A stretch of DNA of 64,000 nucleotides. Origin: Gammaproteobacteria bacterium (GTDB lineage Bacteria > Pseudomonadota > Gammaproteobacteria > Pseudomonadales > Cellvibrionaceae). The stretch is taken from positions 124,001 through 188,000 of the forward strand of contig SEBV01000007.1 in the NCBI GenBank assembly GCA_004172865.1, in the 5' to 3' direction. The number at the start of each line of letters is the position of its first letter. Position 1 is the first letter of the stretch. Below are positions 45,595 through 60,674 of the stretch, one piece after another. The notes beneath the pieces were generated by a model. That model did not search any database and was not told where the DNA came from. It worked only from the letters and a program-made list of their open reading frames with translations. A program made the translations under genes and the position numbers.

Positions 45595-46662
45595 ATGCCT
45601 TATTCACATTTAACGCCTATTAAACAGCGCGCCATTGCTGCCTTAAAATTAATTTACGTTGCTGATGCGCTCGCCATGCCAGTGCATTGGTTTTATAACC
45701 CGCAAGATATTCTTAATATATTTCCCGGTGGTATTCAAAAATTCGAAGCCGCGCCGCCTAAGCATCCGCATGATTTTTTATCATTGCCTGCTCCCTCAGA
45801 AAAGCAAATCGTTGGCGACGTGATTTTAAAAGATAAACGAAAGTTTTGGGGAATTCCGAATCAACACGTTCATCAAGGTATGGCAGCAGGTGACAACACC
45901 TTAAATGCAACCTGCGCGCGTTTGGTGACACGTAACTTGGCGGAACATGCTGGTCATTATGATGAAAATGATTTTTTGCAAAATTACATTGCATTTATGA
46001 CCAGCGAAACTCCGCAACACCCGGATACTTACGCAGAGTTTTATCACCGCGCATTTTTTGAAAATCTGGAAAATGGTAATCCACCGGATAAATGCGGTAA
46101 AGCGGCGGATACCACTGCGTCCATGGGTGGATTGGTAACTATAGGACCAGTTGCTATTTCGGAATTGCTAATAGAACGAAATCTTCCCAATGTACAAAAT
46201 ATTTGCCGTGAGCATTTATGGCTGACGCATCCCGACGTAAGTCTTGCTAAAATATGTGATTACTATGTTGAACTAATCGATTCACTTTTATTTCGCTCCG
46301 AAAGTGAAAACGTTAAAGCGATTATTGCGGGAATAGCGTTTAAATCTATCGATCTCGATGTTAAAAAATTGTGTGAGAAAAGTCTGGATGACAATGAAGT
46401 GATTGGCGGTCAATTTGCCAAAGCATGCCCAATCAAAGATTCCTGGCCAAGCCTTTTATACCTTGCTTACAAATACAGTTCAGATCCGAAAGCAGCATTG
46501 CTAGCTAACACCAATGTCGGCGGCGAGAATTGTCATCGCGGTTCAGTGTTAGGTTTGCTTATGGGCTTGGCCAATGCAGATGGTTTGGATGAGCTATTTG
46601 ATCAACTCCTTCATAAGAACGAAATAATAAAAGAGATAAAAGCATTAGGTTTAGCCGCCTAG
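45595..46662 (+). CDS. ADP-ribosylglycohydrolase (DraG-like) family protein
   Basis: A 355-residue all-helical hydrolase. Family signs are ADALAMPVHW near residue 23, the metal-binding AGDNTLNA near residue 97 and DTTASMGGLVTIGPVA near residue 180. DraG-type enzymes remove ADP-ribose from proteins or small molecules. The metal motif differs from the usual GDDT, so activity is not certain. It begins 58 bases after moaE; no ADP-ribosyltransferase is linked. Confidence 0.75.
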   Translation: MPYSHLTPIKQRAIAALKLIYVADALAMPVHWFYNPQDILNIFPGGIQKFEAAPPKHPHDFLSLPAPSEKQIVGDVILKDKRKFWGIPNQHVHQGMAAGDNTLNATCARLVTRNLAEHAGHYDENDFLQNYIAFMTSETPQHPDTYAEFYHRAFFENLENGNPPDKCGKAADTTASMGGLVTIGPVAISELLIERNLPNVQNICREHLWLTHPDVSLAKICDYYVELIDSLLFRSESENVKAIIAGIAFKSIDLDVKKLCEKSLDDNEVIGGQFAKACPIKDSWPSLLYLAYKYSSDPKAALLANTNVGGENCHRGSVLGLLMGLANADGLDELFDQLLHKNEIIKEIKALGLAA

Positions 46663-46731
46663 GTTAGCCAGCGCACGTTGTTTGTTTGCATCAATGTTTA
46701 TTGTCGGTAGATAAACAAACAAGGTGACACT

Positions 46732-47859
46732 ATGACTAAGGTAGCAGGGACCACAGCAGCGAAGGCGACAGCGACAAGCGATATAAAAATCTCTTCAAAA
46801 AAAATTAAGGCAATTTTGCACGATGTAGAAAAAAGTGCGAAAGCGATTAACCTTGTCTATGTGCAAGATACCCAAGCTGGTATCAATCGCGTTAAGAAAG
46901 GCGAGGCCTTTCATTACTATCTCGGCAAAAAACAATTGCGCGATGAGGAAACGTTAAATCGAATTAAAAGTTTGGTCATTCCGCCCGCATGGGAGAATGT
47001 CTGGATTTGCCACCTTGAAAATGGTCATTTGCAAGCCACGGGCGTAGATGTAAAAAACCGCAAGCAATACAAATATCATAGCTTGTGGAACGCTTTGCGA
47101 AACCAAACCAAATTTTATCGCTTATACGAATTTGGGAAAGTTCTTCCATCCATTCGCAAACAGCTTGAAAAAGATTTATCGCTACCCGGCCTGCCGGTTG
47201 AGAAAGTCCTAGCGTTAGTTGTTAGTTTGATGGAGCAAACCAGCATTCGCGTAGGCAACAGCGCCTATGAAAAATTATACGGCTCTTTTGGGTTAACCAC
47301 TTTGAAAGATAAACACGTTAATGTCAGTGCAGGCAACATACAATTTGTATTCAAAGGTAAAAAAGGTATCTCGCATAACATCAGCATCTCGAATAAACGC
47401 TTGGCAAAACTCGTGAAGCAATGTCGCGATATTCCCGGCAAAGAATTGTTTCAATATTACGACGCTGATGGCAACCATAAAAGTATTGATTCCGGCATGG
47501 TTAATGGCTATTTAAAAGCCATTACCGGAGAAGATTTCACTGCGAAAGATTTTCGTACTTGGGCTGGCACTGTGCATGCACTCACAGAATTTGGCGGAGT
47601 AGATGCTGCGGAGACACAAACGCAAATTAAAAATAATATTGTGATGGTGCTTGATCGCGTTGCGGAACATTTAGGCAATACGCGCACGGTATGTAAAAAA
47701 TATTATGTTCATCCTGCCATCGTTAAGCTCTATGAAGACAATAATCTGCACGCTTACCTAGATAAACTAGTTAAAAAAGAAAGTAAAAATAATGAACTTT
47801 ACAGTACGGAAAAACTACTAATGACTATTCTTGAAAATGAAGGGCTTGTTTGCATCTAG
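46732..47859 (+). CDS. Type IB DNA topoisomerase (poxvirus-like)
   Basis: A 375-residue monomeric topoisomerase that relaxes supercoils through a 3'-phosphotyrosine link. The N-terminal domain (about 25-110) carries INRVKKGEAFHYY. The catalytic domain (about 115-345) contains TSIRVGNSAYEKLYG, FKGKKGISHN, DFRTWAGTV with the active arginine, and KKYYVHP with the likely nucleophile Y325. It is a stand-alone gene with AAGGTGA before the start. Such enzymes occur patchily in bacteria. Confidence 0.92.
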   Translation: MTKVAGTTAAKATATSDIKISSKKIKAILHDVEKSAKAINLVYVQDTQAGINRVKKGEAFHYYLGKKQLRDEETLNRIKSLVIPPAWENVWICHLENGHLQATGVDVKNRKQYKYHSLWNALRNQTKFYRLYEFGKVLPSIRKQLEKDLSLPGLPVEKVLALVVSLMEQTSIRVGNSAYEKLYGSFGLTTLKDKHVNVSAGNIQFVFKGKKGISHNISISNKRLAKLVKQCRDIPGKELFQYYDADGNHKSIDSGMVNGYLKAITGEDFTAKDFRTWAGTVHALTEFGGVDAAETQTQIKNNIVMVLDRVAEHLGNTRTVCKKYYVHPAIVKLYEDNNLHAYLDKLVKKESKNNELYSTEKLLMTILENEGLVCI

Positions 47860-48254
47860 GTCTCCTTTTAATCTGGATTCACGGGTGATAAGTTTACGCT
47901 TGGCGCATAAAGCTTCATTGGTGGCAGTCAATAAACTATGCATACGGTCATAATTGTTAACCATTTTTAATTTTTGCAATTATCAGACGTCTGCACTTGA
48001 AAATCCCGACATTCATTTCCTAAAATCACCTAATAGTTAGCGCAAGTTTAAGCGCGACGATTATTTGAAACAGTCTTTCGTTATCCTTCAATAAAAGCTC
48101 ATGGTTTTACGTCAAAAAAGCTAAATTACACTTATCATTATTTGCAAAGGCAGCACTTTGGAACAGGATTTCTCGTAGAAATAAATCCGTAACTAAAGTA
48201 CCTTAGACGACATCCGCTACAGGATTAATAGTCATTTCTGAGAGCCTATATTGC
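47860..48254. other. Intergenic region before the REC-GGDEF-EAL gene
   Basis: About 395 bases with no supportable gene. The only clear symmetry is a 10-bp palindrome CAGACGTCTG at 47984-47993; its function is unknown. The promoter for the downstream gene must be here, but I could not define it. Confidence 0.4.
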
Positions 48255-50126
48255 ATGAGTAATAATGATTCACTCCCTAAAGTTCTCATAGTTAACGACG
48301 ATGCCTCAACGCTTCTCGCGCTATCAGGGTTGTTGGAGGACCCGCTAGAAAACCCCAAATACGAAGTCTTTACCGTACAGTCCGGTGAAGAGGCTTTGCG
48401 CAAAGTACTTAAGCATAATTTTGCGGTAATTTTGCTTGATGTCAGCATGCCTACTATGGACGGTTTTGAAACAGCAGAGGCCATTCATTCACACCCACGC
48501 TCCGCGTCTGTGCCCATCATTTTTGTGACTGCCTATTATGGCGATGAATTTAACCGTTTGAAGGGTTATCAAAAAGGCGCGGCCGATTATTTGTTTGCGC
48601 CGATCATTCCAAAAGTGGTGCAAGCGAAAGTAGCGGTTTTCGTAGAATTGAATCAAAAAAATATTGAGCTTGAACGTAAAACTCGCGAGCTTGAAGCAAT
48701 CAACGGCGATTTGCGCATTCAAAGAATGCAGGATTTAGAAAGCGTTAATGCCGCGCTTAAATCTGAAATCCAAGAGCGTAAATTGGCTGAAGAGCGTGCG
48801 ACGGAACTCGCCACGCGCGACACACTGACCGGATTGTATAATCGCCGTTCTTTGTTGGATCGTTTGAAACAAGCCATTATTCATGCAAACCGCCGCCAGG
48901 AAGGTTTGGCGTTAATGTTTTTGGATTTAGATAAATTCAAAGAAATTAACGATACGTTTGGTCACGAAGTTGGCGATGAATTATTAAAACAAGTCGCTAC
49001 TAGTTTGAATGATTCAGTGCGCGAATCAGATACAGTGGCGCGACTTGGTGGTGATGAATTTGTTATTTTGCTGGAAGGATTTCCTGATAGCAGTGACGTT
49101 GTAAAAATAGCAAAAAAAATTGTCGCTGCTAATACCGAACCTCATACAATTGGCGCGAATCAAGTTAAATCTTCAGCCACTATTGGGATAAGTTTTTACC
49201 CGGAAGACGGCACTACCGCAGAAGATTTATTAAAAAATGCCGACATGGCCATGTACCATGCCAAGCAACAAGAGCGCGGTTCTATTCAATTTTTCCATGA
49301 AGAATTAAATGCGAATGAACGACTTCGCAATCAATTCGAACAAGATTTACAACTCGCGATAGAGAAGAGTGAATTCGAACTTTTTTACCAGCCAACTGTT
49401 GATATTGCTACGAGTAAAGTCACTGGTTTGGAAGCGCTTTTGTATTGGCATCACCCGCGCGATGGTTTGATTGCGCCCTGTGTATTTTTATCCCGAATTA
49501 CCCAAGCAACTCACGCAATAGCTATAGGCGAATGGGTTATTAATGCTGCTTGTGCGCAGCTACAAAGCTGGAAATCCGCAGCGCCATCGTTTGATTTACC
49601 GATTTCAATTAATGTTGATGTCGCACATTTCGCGTCAGAATTTTCAGAAACCATTTTCGCTGCACTAAAACAATATTCAGTGAAGCCATCGTCTCTCCAG
49701 CTTGAAATTGCTGAGGCCGCGGTTGTGCGTGATTCTGCAAAAATTAGCGATAATTTGCGCGAGTTAAATGAGGCAGGAATTAAAGTCACGCTCGATAGTT
49801 TTGGCGCAGGTTTTTCTTCACTCGCGATTTTAAAAACCTTGCCGATCAATCGAATTAAAATCGATCCATCTTTTATTCGAGATTCCAATAATAATTCCGA
49901 TGCATCACCGCTTGCCGTGTTTCCTGAGGATAAGTCGCTAGTATCAGCTTTGCTTGCAATTGCAGGTGCTTTTGATTTGCGTGTTGTTGCTGAAGGTGTG
50001 CAAACGCAAGAGCAATTTGATGCATTAAGATCTTTGGGGTGCGACGAATATCAAGGTTCGTTATTCAGTGATCCGCTGCCGGCTCGTGAATTGCTGCAAC
50101 GCTTGCAGTTAGCTCAGGTCGCCTAG
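48255..50126 (+). CDS. REC-GGDEF-EAL response regulator
   Basis: A 623-residue two-component c-di-GMP regulator. The receiver domain (about 8-125) has Asp in ILLDVSMPTMDGF, a coiled-coil linker follows (about 130-180), then GGDEF (about 185-345) with intact RLGGDEF near 264, and EAL (about 365-620) with LEALLYW near 392. In the EAL loop the usual DDFG reads DSFG (D514, S515), so one metal ligand is lost, and the later EGVE reads EGVQ. Diguanylate cyclase activity seems likely, phosphodiesterase activity doubtful. Confidence 0.88.
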   Translation: MSNNDSLPKVLIVNDDASTLLALSGLLEDPLENPKYEVFTVQSGEEALRKVLKHNFAVILLDVSMPTMDGFETAEAIHSHPRSASVPIIFVTAYYGDEFNRLKGYQKGAADYLFAPIIPKVVQAKVAVFVELNQKNIELERKTRELEAINGDLRIQRMQDLESVNAALKSEIQERKLAEERATELATRDTLTGLYNRRSLLDRLKQAIIHANRRQEGLALMFLDLDKFKEINDTFGHEVGDELLKQVATSLNDSVRESDTVARLGGDEFVILLEGFPDSSDVVKIAKKIVAANTEPHTIGANQVKSSATIGISFYPEDGTTAEDLLKNADMAMYHAKQQERGSIQFFHEELNANERLRNQFEQDLQLAIEKSEFELFYQPTVDIATSKVTGLEALLYWHHPRDGLIAPCVFLSRITQATHAIAIGEWVINAACAQLQSWKSAAPSFDLPISINVDVAHFASEFSETIFAALKQYSVKPSSLQLEIAEAAVVRDSAKISDNLRELNEAGIKVTLDSFGAGFSSLAILKTLPINRIKIDPSFIRDSNNNSDASPLAVFPEDKSLVSALLAIAGAFDLRVVAEGVQTQEQFDALRSLGCDEYQGSLFSDPLPARELLQRLQLAQVA

Positions 50127-50251
50127 GCATTGCGATTTTCCGTGTTGCGCAATTTGTAATTTGCAAAAAATAAATAACAAAGAGTTGCAGATTAAAAACT
50201 AATAATTTGAATTAATAACTTAAGAACTAAAAAAATAGTTCGGAGATATTT

Positions 50252-57102
<6,851 letters not shown>

Positions 57103-57103
<1 letters not shown>

Positions 57104-57948
57104 TGTCGGGTGCGGCAGCAATGACCATCTCTACATCACTTGAAGACATCGAAATCACGCTATTGCTTGAGGCGATTTATCAACGCTTTGGCGATGATTT
57201 TCGCGGTTATCAAAAGGAAGTGATTCGCCGCAAATTGCGTAGCTTTATGTTGGCTCATGACATTGCCACCGTATCCGCGCTGCAAGATCGCGTGCTGCAC
57301 GATGTGACCTACATAGACGCGCTCTTGTGCGCGTTGGATGCTCATCCCGCAGGCTTATTTGATCATCCCAAACATGTTGTTGAATTACGTAAAGCCTTGG
57401 TGCCATGGTTGCGATCATGCCCTGCGCCTAAAGTCTGGATTGCTGAATGCGCAGCAGCAGAGGACGTTTTCGCCATCGCGATTTTGCTGAAGGAAGAGGG
57501 CGTTTACGAGAAGACTCGCATTTATGCAACGGGCGCTAATGCGACTTTGTTAAGTGAGGCGCGCGAACGAAAGTTTGCGCTCGAAAAGCTTGCGCAGTAC
57601 GAAGAAAATTATCGCCTTGCGGGCGGCCTGCACGCACTCGAAAATTATATTGAAATGCACGATAGCATCGCTGTTTTCCGTGCCGATTTGGATCGCAATA
57701 TCACTTGGGCGCAATACAATCTTGGTACCGATGCTTCGTTCAACGAGTTCGATTTAATTGTGTGCCGCGGTGGTTTAAGTGATTACGCGTCGCGCTTGCG
57801 CCGCCGCGCATTACAACTTTTTTACGACAGCTTGCCAACCTTTGGAATCTTAAGTGTAGTGGGCGCAAACTATGCGGAAGTCGCGCCATTTGTTTCAAAT
57901 TACAAGGTTGTGTCGCCTGAATACGGTTTGTATCGCAGAATTCGCTAA
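57103..57948 (+). CDS. CheR-like protein with degenerate methyltransferase motifs
   Basis: A 281-residue protein with the CheR layout: an N-terminal helical domain (FRGYQKEVIRRKLRSFM) and a Rossmann-like C-terminal part. The usual SAM-binding motif (GCATGEE type) reads ECAAAEDVF near residue 115, and the later CRNVLIYF-type segment reads CRGGLSDYA. SAM binding is therefore doubtful. It starts at a GTG overlapping the kinase stop (taGTG); an ATG at 57121 is an alternative. It may act as a binding partner of the poly-HAMP kinase. Confidence 0.75.
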
Positions 57949-58015
57949 AATATTCTTTTCCCCGTTATTTTATATTTAGAAATTTTTAATTCCCGAACCT
58001 TTTAGCTAATCGGTG

Positions 58016-58038
58016 GCCTACTTTATTAGTGGGCTTTT
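58016..58038 (+). terminator. Terminator after the kinase/CheR-like operon
   Basis: GCCTACT (58016-58022) pairs with AGTGGGC (58028-58034), one G-T pair, with loop TTATT, followed by T4 and a further T-rich tail. Confidence 0.7.
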
Positions 58039-58073
58039 GTTGTCTTTTTTAGCTATCAATGAGGAAAAAGAAA

Positions 58074-58340
58074 ATGGCAGGTGGTTGGTCGCGCGATGGC
58101 GCTGTGCAAGATCAAATTGATGCAAGTGTTGAAGATGCAATTAATCTTGCACGCAGCCGTTTGCCTGTTGGCGAAAGTTTAAGTCACTGTGAAGAATGCG
58201 GAAATGTGATTCCTGAAGCGCGCAGAAAAGCGGTTCCAGGCGTGCGTTTGTGTGTCGTTTGTCAGTCTGAACACGATAAAGAAGAAACTGTTTTTACCGC
58301 GATAAATCGCCGTGGCAGTAAAGATAGTCAATTGCGATAG
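58074..58340 (+). CDS. DksA/TraR-type C4 zinc-finger protein (YbiI-like)
   Basis: An 88-residue protein with four cysteines in CEECGNVIPEARRKAVPG and CVVCQSEHD, the TraR/DksA zinc finger, and the ending NRRGSKDSQLR typical of YbiI. It lacks DksA's long coiled-coil tip, so direct RNA-polymerase control by ppGpp is uncertain. I chose the ATG at 58074 because family members start MAxGW; GAGGAAAAAG lies upstream, and an ATG at 58059 is in frame. Confidence 0.88.
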   Translation: MAGGWSRDGAVQDQIDASVEDAINLARSRLPVGESLSHCEECGNVIPEARRKAVPGVRLCVVCQSEHDKEETVFTAINRRGSKDSQLR

Positions 58341-58354
58341 AAAATTAATTTATT

Positions 58355-58407
58355 AAAAAAGTAACGAAAAAATTTAACGAAATATAAATTTTTTCACGTT
58401 ACTTTTT
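58355..58407. terminator. Bidirectional terminator between ybiI-like and tetR genes
   Basis: AAAAAAGTAACG (58355-58366) pairs with CGTTACTTTTT (58397-58407), and the inner AAAAAATTT/AAATTTTTT can pair too. It serves the convergent genes; the tetR stop codon (58399-58401) lies within the right arm. Confidence 0.75.
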
Positions 58408-59034
58408 ATTTGGCCAAGTTGGTTTCACTTTGAACCAGTGCTCTGGTTTTAAGCCGATTACGCGGTAAATACCTTCTGGCAAATCACGTTTAATATAGGT
58501 AAGGCAACGCTGCACACGGGTATGCATAATTGCGCCTTGAACATATTGTTGCATTAATCGCGCGCCTTGCTCCGGCTCGACATTGTCTTCCAAATAGTTT
58601 TCATTTTTCAGCGAGCGAATCAACGCTAAATTATATTTTGCGCTGCGGTCAGCCATCATCTGTAAAGAGTCAGTGACTTGAGTGTCGCAGCAACCTGTTT
58701 GTGTGCCCGCGCTAAAAAACGCACAACCGGGTACATTCTCTTTATCTTCACCAATCTTATTGATAAAAATAAATTCAATCCAGTTTTCAAGCTGTTCCAG
58801 TGGAGTGTTCACTGGGGACAAAAGCGCGTCCAAATCAATTCGGATTGTTTCCCAATAGTGGTTGGTCGCTTCACAAAACAACGCGGCTTTGGATTCAAAG
58901 TGATGGTAGAAACTGCCTTTAGTGACGCCTGCTTGTTTGCAGATTTCATTAACACCCACGGAGTTATAGCTGCTCTGCCAAATCAGGTCGAGGGCAGTTT
59001 CGAGTAACACAGTGCGGGTATCCAACGCGTTCAT
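58399..59034 (-). CDS. TetR-family repressor, probable regulator of the RND operon
   Basis: A 211-residue TetR protein. The N-terminal helix-turn-helix (about 8-55) contains VNEICKQAGVTKGSFYHHF. The C-terminal ligand domain resembles AcrR/NemR-type proteins, with cysteines in PGCAFFSAGTQTGCC that might sense electrophiles or oxidants. It is divergent from the efflux operon. Palindromic ACATACC/GGTATG sites lie in both facing promoters, so it probably represses both. Confidence 0.88.
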   Translation of the reverse strand: MNALDTRTVLLETALDLIWQSSYNSVGVNEICKQAGVTKGSFYHHFESKAALFCEATNHYWETIRIDLDALLSPVNTPLEQLENWIEFIFINKIGEDKENVPGCAFFSAGTQTGCCDTQVTDSLQMMADRSAKYNLALIRSLKNENYLEDNVEPEQGARLMQQYVQGAIMHTRVQRCLTYIKRDLPEGIYRVIGLKPEHWFKVKPTWPNKK

Positions 59035-59063
59035 AAAGGCTCGTCTCTTCAGTTGATTGTCTT

Positions 59064-59093
59064 AGTATAGATACCGGTTGGTATGTTTTTCAA
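59064..59093 (-). promoter_or_regulatory. tetR promoter with operator in the spacer
   Basis: On the minus strand, TTGAAA (59088-59093) and TATACT (59064-59069) are 18 bases apart. The spacer holds the inverted repeat ATACC-GGTT-GGTAT (59071-59084), so the repressor would block its own promoter. Confidence 0.6.
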
Positions 59094-59107
59094 TCATTAT
59101 TTTTAAA

Positions 59108-59123
59108 TACATACCGGTATGTA
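59108..59123. promoter_or_regulatory. 16-bp palindrome TACATACCGGTATGTA
   Basis: A perfect 16-bp palindrome with the same ATACC/GGTAT halves as the other two sites but no spacer. It lies between the two promoters and is a candidate auxiliary operator for the TetR protein. Confidence 0.6.
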
Positions 59124-59244
59124 ATTTTTTTTGGCTTTGGTGAAAATAGGTAAAATACCCTGTAAAGCCTTATATATATTGGGGTTTGGCCATTTTAGCG
59201 CAATCCAGAATACAAGTCTTCTCGAAACAAAATAAAAAATCTTG

Positions 59245-59274
59245 TTGACCTGCATACCTACCGGTATGTATAGT
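59245..59274 (+). promoter_or_regulatory. Efflux-operon promoter with operator in the spacer
   Basis: TTGACC (59245-59250) and TATAGT (59269-59274) are 18 bases apart. The spacer contains CATACC-TACC-GGTATG (59253-59268), the same geometry as in the tetR promoter. It lies about 80 bases before the adaptor start. The other parts of 59035-59352 show no gene. Confidence 0.65.
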
Positions 59275-59352
59275 TTTCTCAAATGACGTATTTGCCCCGC
59301 CCAGGGAGTTCCAAATAGGCATTGGTTTAACACTAAGCATCAGGAGATCGCC

Positions 59353-60525
59353 ATGACCCCTACACCGACATACATTCTCGCCCGTAGATACTATCAATTC
59401 ACTCTCGCTGCAGTGCTCACCGGCATTGCATCGTTTTACTATGTAACCAACGCAAATGCTGCTGCACCCGCTGCGACACCACCGGCTCCAGCGGTGGATG
59501 TTGTTGTAGTTCAGCCGCAAGAAATCCGTAGCTGGGCAAATTTTTCCGGTCGTCTTGCACCGGTTGAAAGCGCCACAATTAAGCCCTTAGTCAGCGGCAC
59601 CATCCAACAAGTTCTGTTTAAAGACGGTCAAGTTGTAAAGAAAGGTCAGCAACTGTTTGTGATCGATCCACGTCCACACCAAGCTTCAGTACAGCGTGCG
59701 CAAGCACAATTAGCTACCGCGCAATCCCGTGCAAAATTAGCGCACGATGAATTGAATCGCTCGCAACAACTCATCACCGCAAAATTAGTGTCGCAAAGTA
59801 TTTATGACTCGGCATTAAGTAGTGATCAAGTTGCACAAGCAGCGGTGAAAGAAGCTGAAGCAGCTTTAAGTCAGGCAACATTAAACCTTGAATACGCACA
59901 CATAAGCGCACCGATTGCTGGTCGTATTAGTCGTGCGGAATTAACCACAGGTAATGTGGTTGAGTCTGGGCCAAATGCGCCGCAGCTCGCGCAAATTGTG
60001 GCGAACGACAAACTCTACGCTGAGTTCAATGTAGACGAAGCAACTTATTTACAATTTGTACGCACCACCAAAAATACGCAAACAATGCCAGTTGAATTGG
60101 CGCTCGCCAGTGATTCAAGTGTGGTTTATCAAGGCAATATAGCGTCTTTCGATAATCGCCTCGATACCACCAGTGGTACCATTCGTGCCCGCGCAATTTT
60201 TGATAACAGCGACGGCGCACTTACCGCAGGCATGTTTGCGAATGTTCGTTTAGGTTCTGCAGAAAAAGTGTCGGCGTTATTAGTGCCGGAACGTGCGATT
60301 GGAACTAATCAAAGTAAAAAATTCGTTTTGGTTGTGGATGAAAAAAATATCGCCAACTATCACGAAATTACTTTAGGTGATCACTATCAAGGTCAACGTG
60401 TAATTCTTTCTGGTGTGAGTGCGGGCAGCAAAGTTATTGTGAATGGATTGTCACATGTTCGCCCTAATACTCCCGTTAATCCCAGCGTTGAAAAAACGCC
60501 TGCGCAAGTTGCTTCCAATCCGTAA
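59353..60525 (+). CDS. RND efflux periplasmic adaptor subunit
   Basis: A 390-residue membrane-fusion protein linking the pump to the outer-membrane channel. An N-terminal signal/anchor (about 15-35) has no lipobox cysteine, unlike AcrA and MexA. A lipoyl half (SGTIQQVLFKDGQVVKKGQQLF), an alpha hairpin (about 105-180), the second half (ISAPIAGRISRAELTTGNVV) and beta-barrel domains follow. It is the first gene of the operon, 150 bases before the pump. Confidence 0.9.
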   Translation: MTPTPTYILARRYYQFTLAAVLTGIASFYYVTNANAAAPAATPPAPAVDVVVVQPQEIRSWANFSGRLAPVESATIKPLVSGTIQQVLFKDGQVVKKGQQLFVIDPRPHQASVQRAQAQLATAQSRAKLAHDELNRSQQLITAKLVSQSIYDSALSSDQVAQAAVKEAEAALSQATLNLEYAHISAPIAGRISRAELTTGNVVESGPNAPQLAQIVANDKLYAEFNVDEATYLQFVRTTKNTQTMPVELALASDSSVVYQGNIASFDNRLDTTSGTIRARAIFDNSDGALTAGMFANVRLGSAEKVSALLVPERAIGTNQSKKFVLVVDEKNIANYHEITLGDHYQGQRVILSGVSAGSKVIVNGLSHVRPNTPVNPSVEKTPAQVASNP

Positions 60526-60674
60526 ATCCTAAGTTAGTTTTAATCATCGTTTAGTTATTTTGTGAAAAAACAGTCGCTGGCGTATTACACCAGCGCTGGA
60601 TTTTTTTCGCCCTGAATAATGTGTTTTCAACAAAAGCCATTTTTAATTTAAAGCCATCTGCAGGAAGGCGCATC

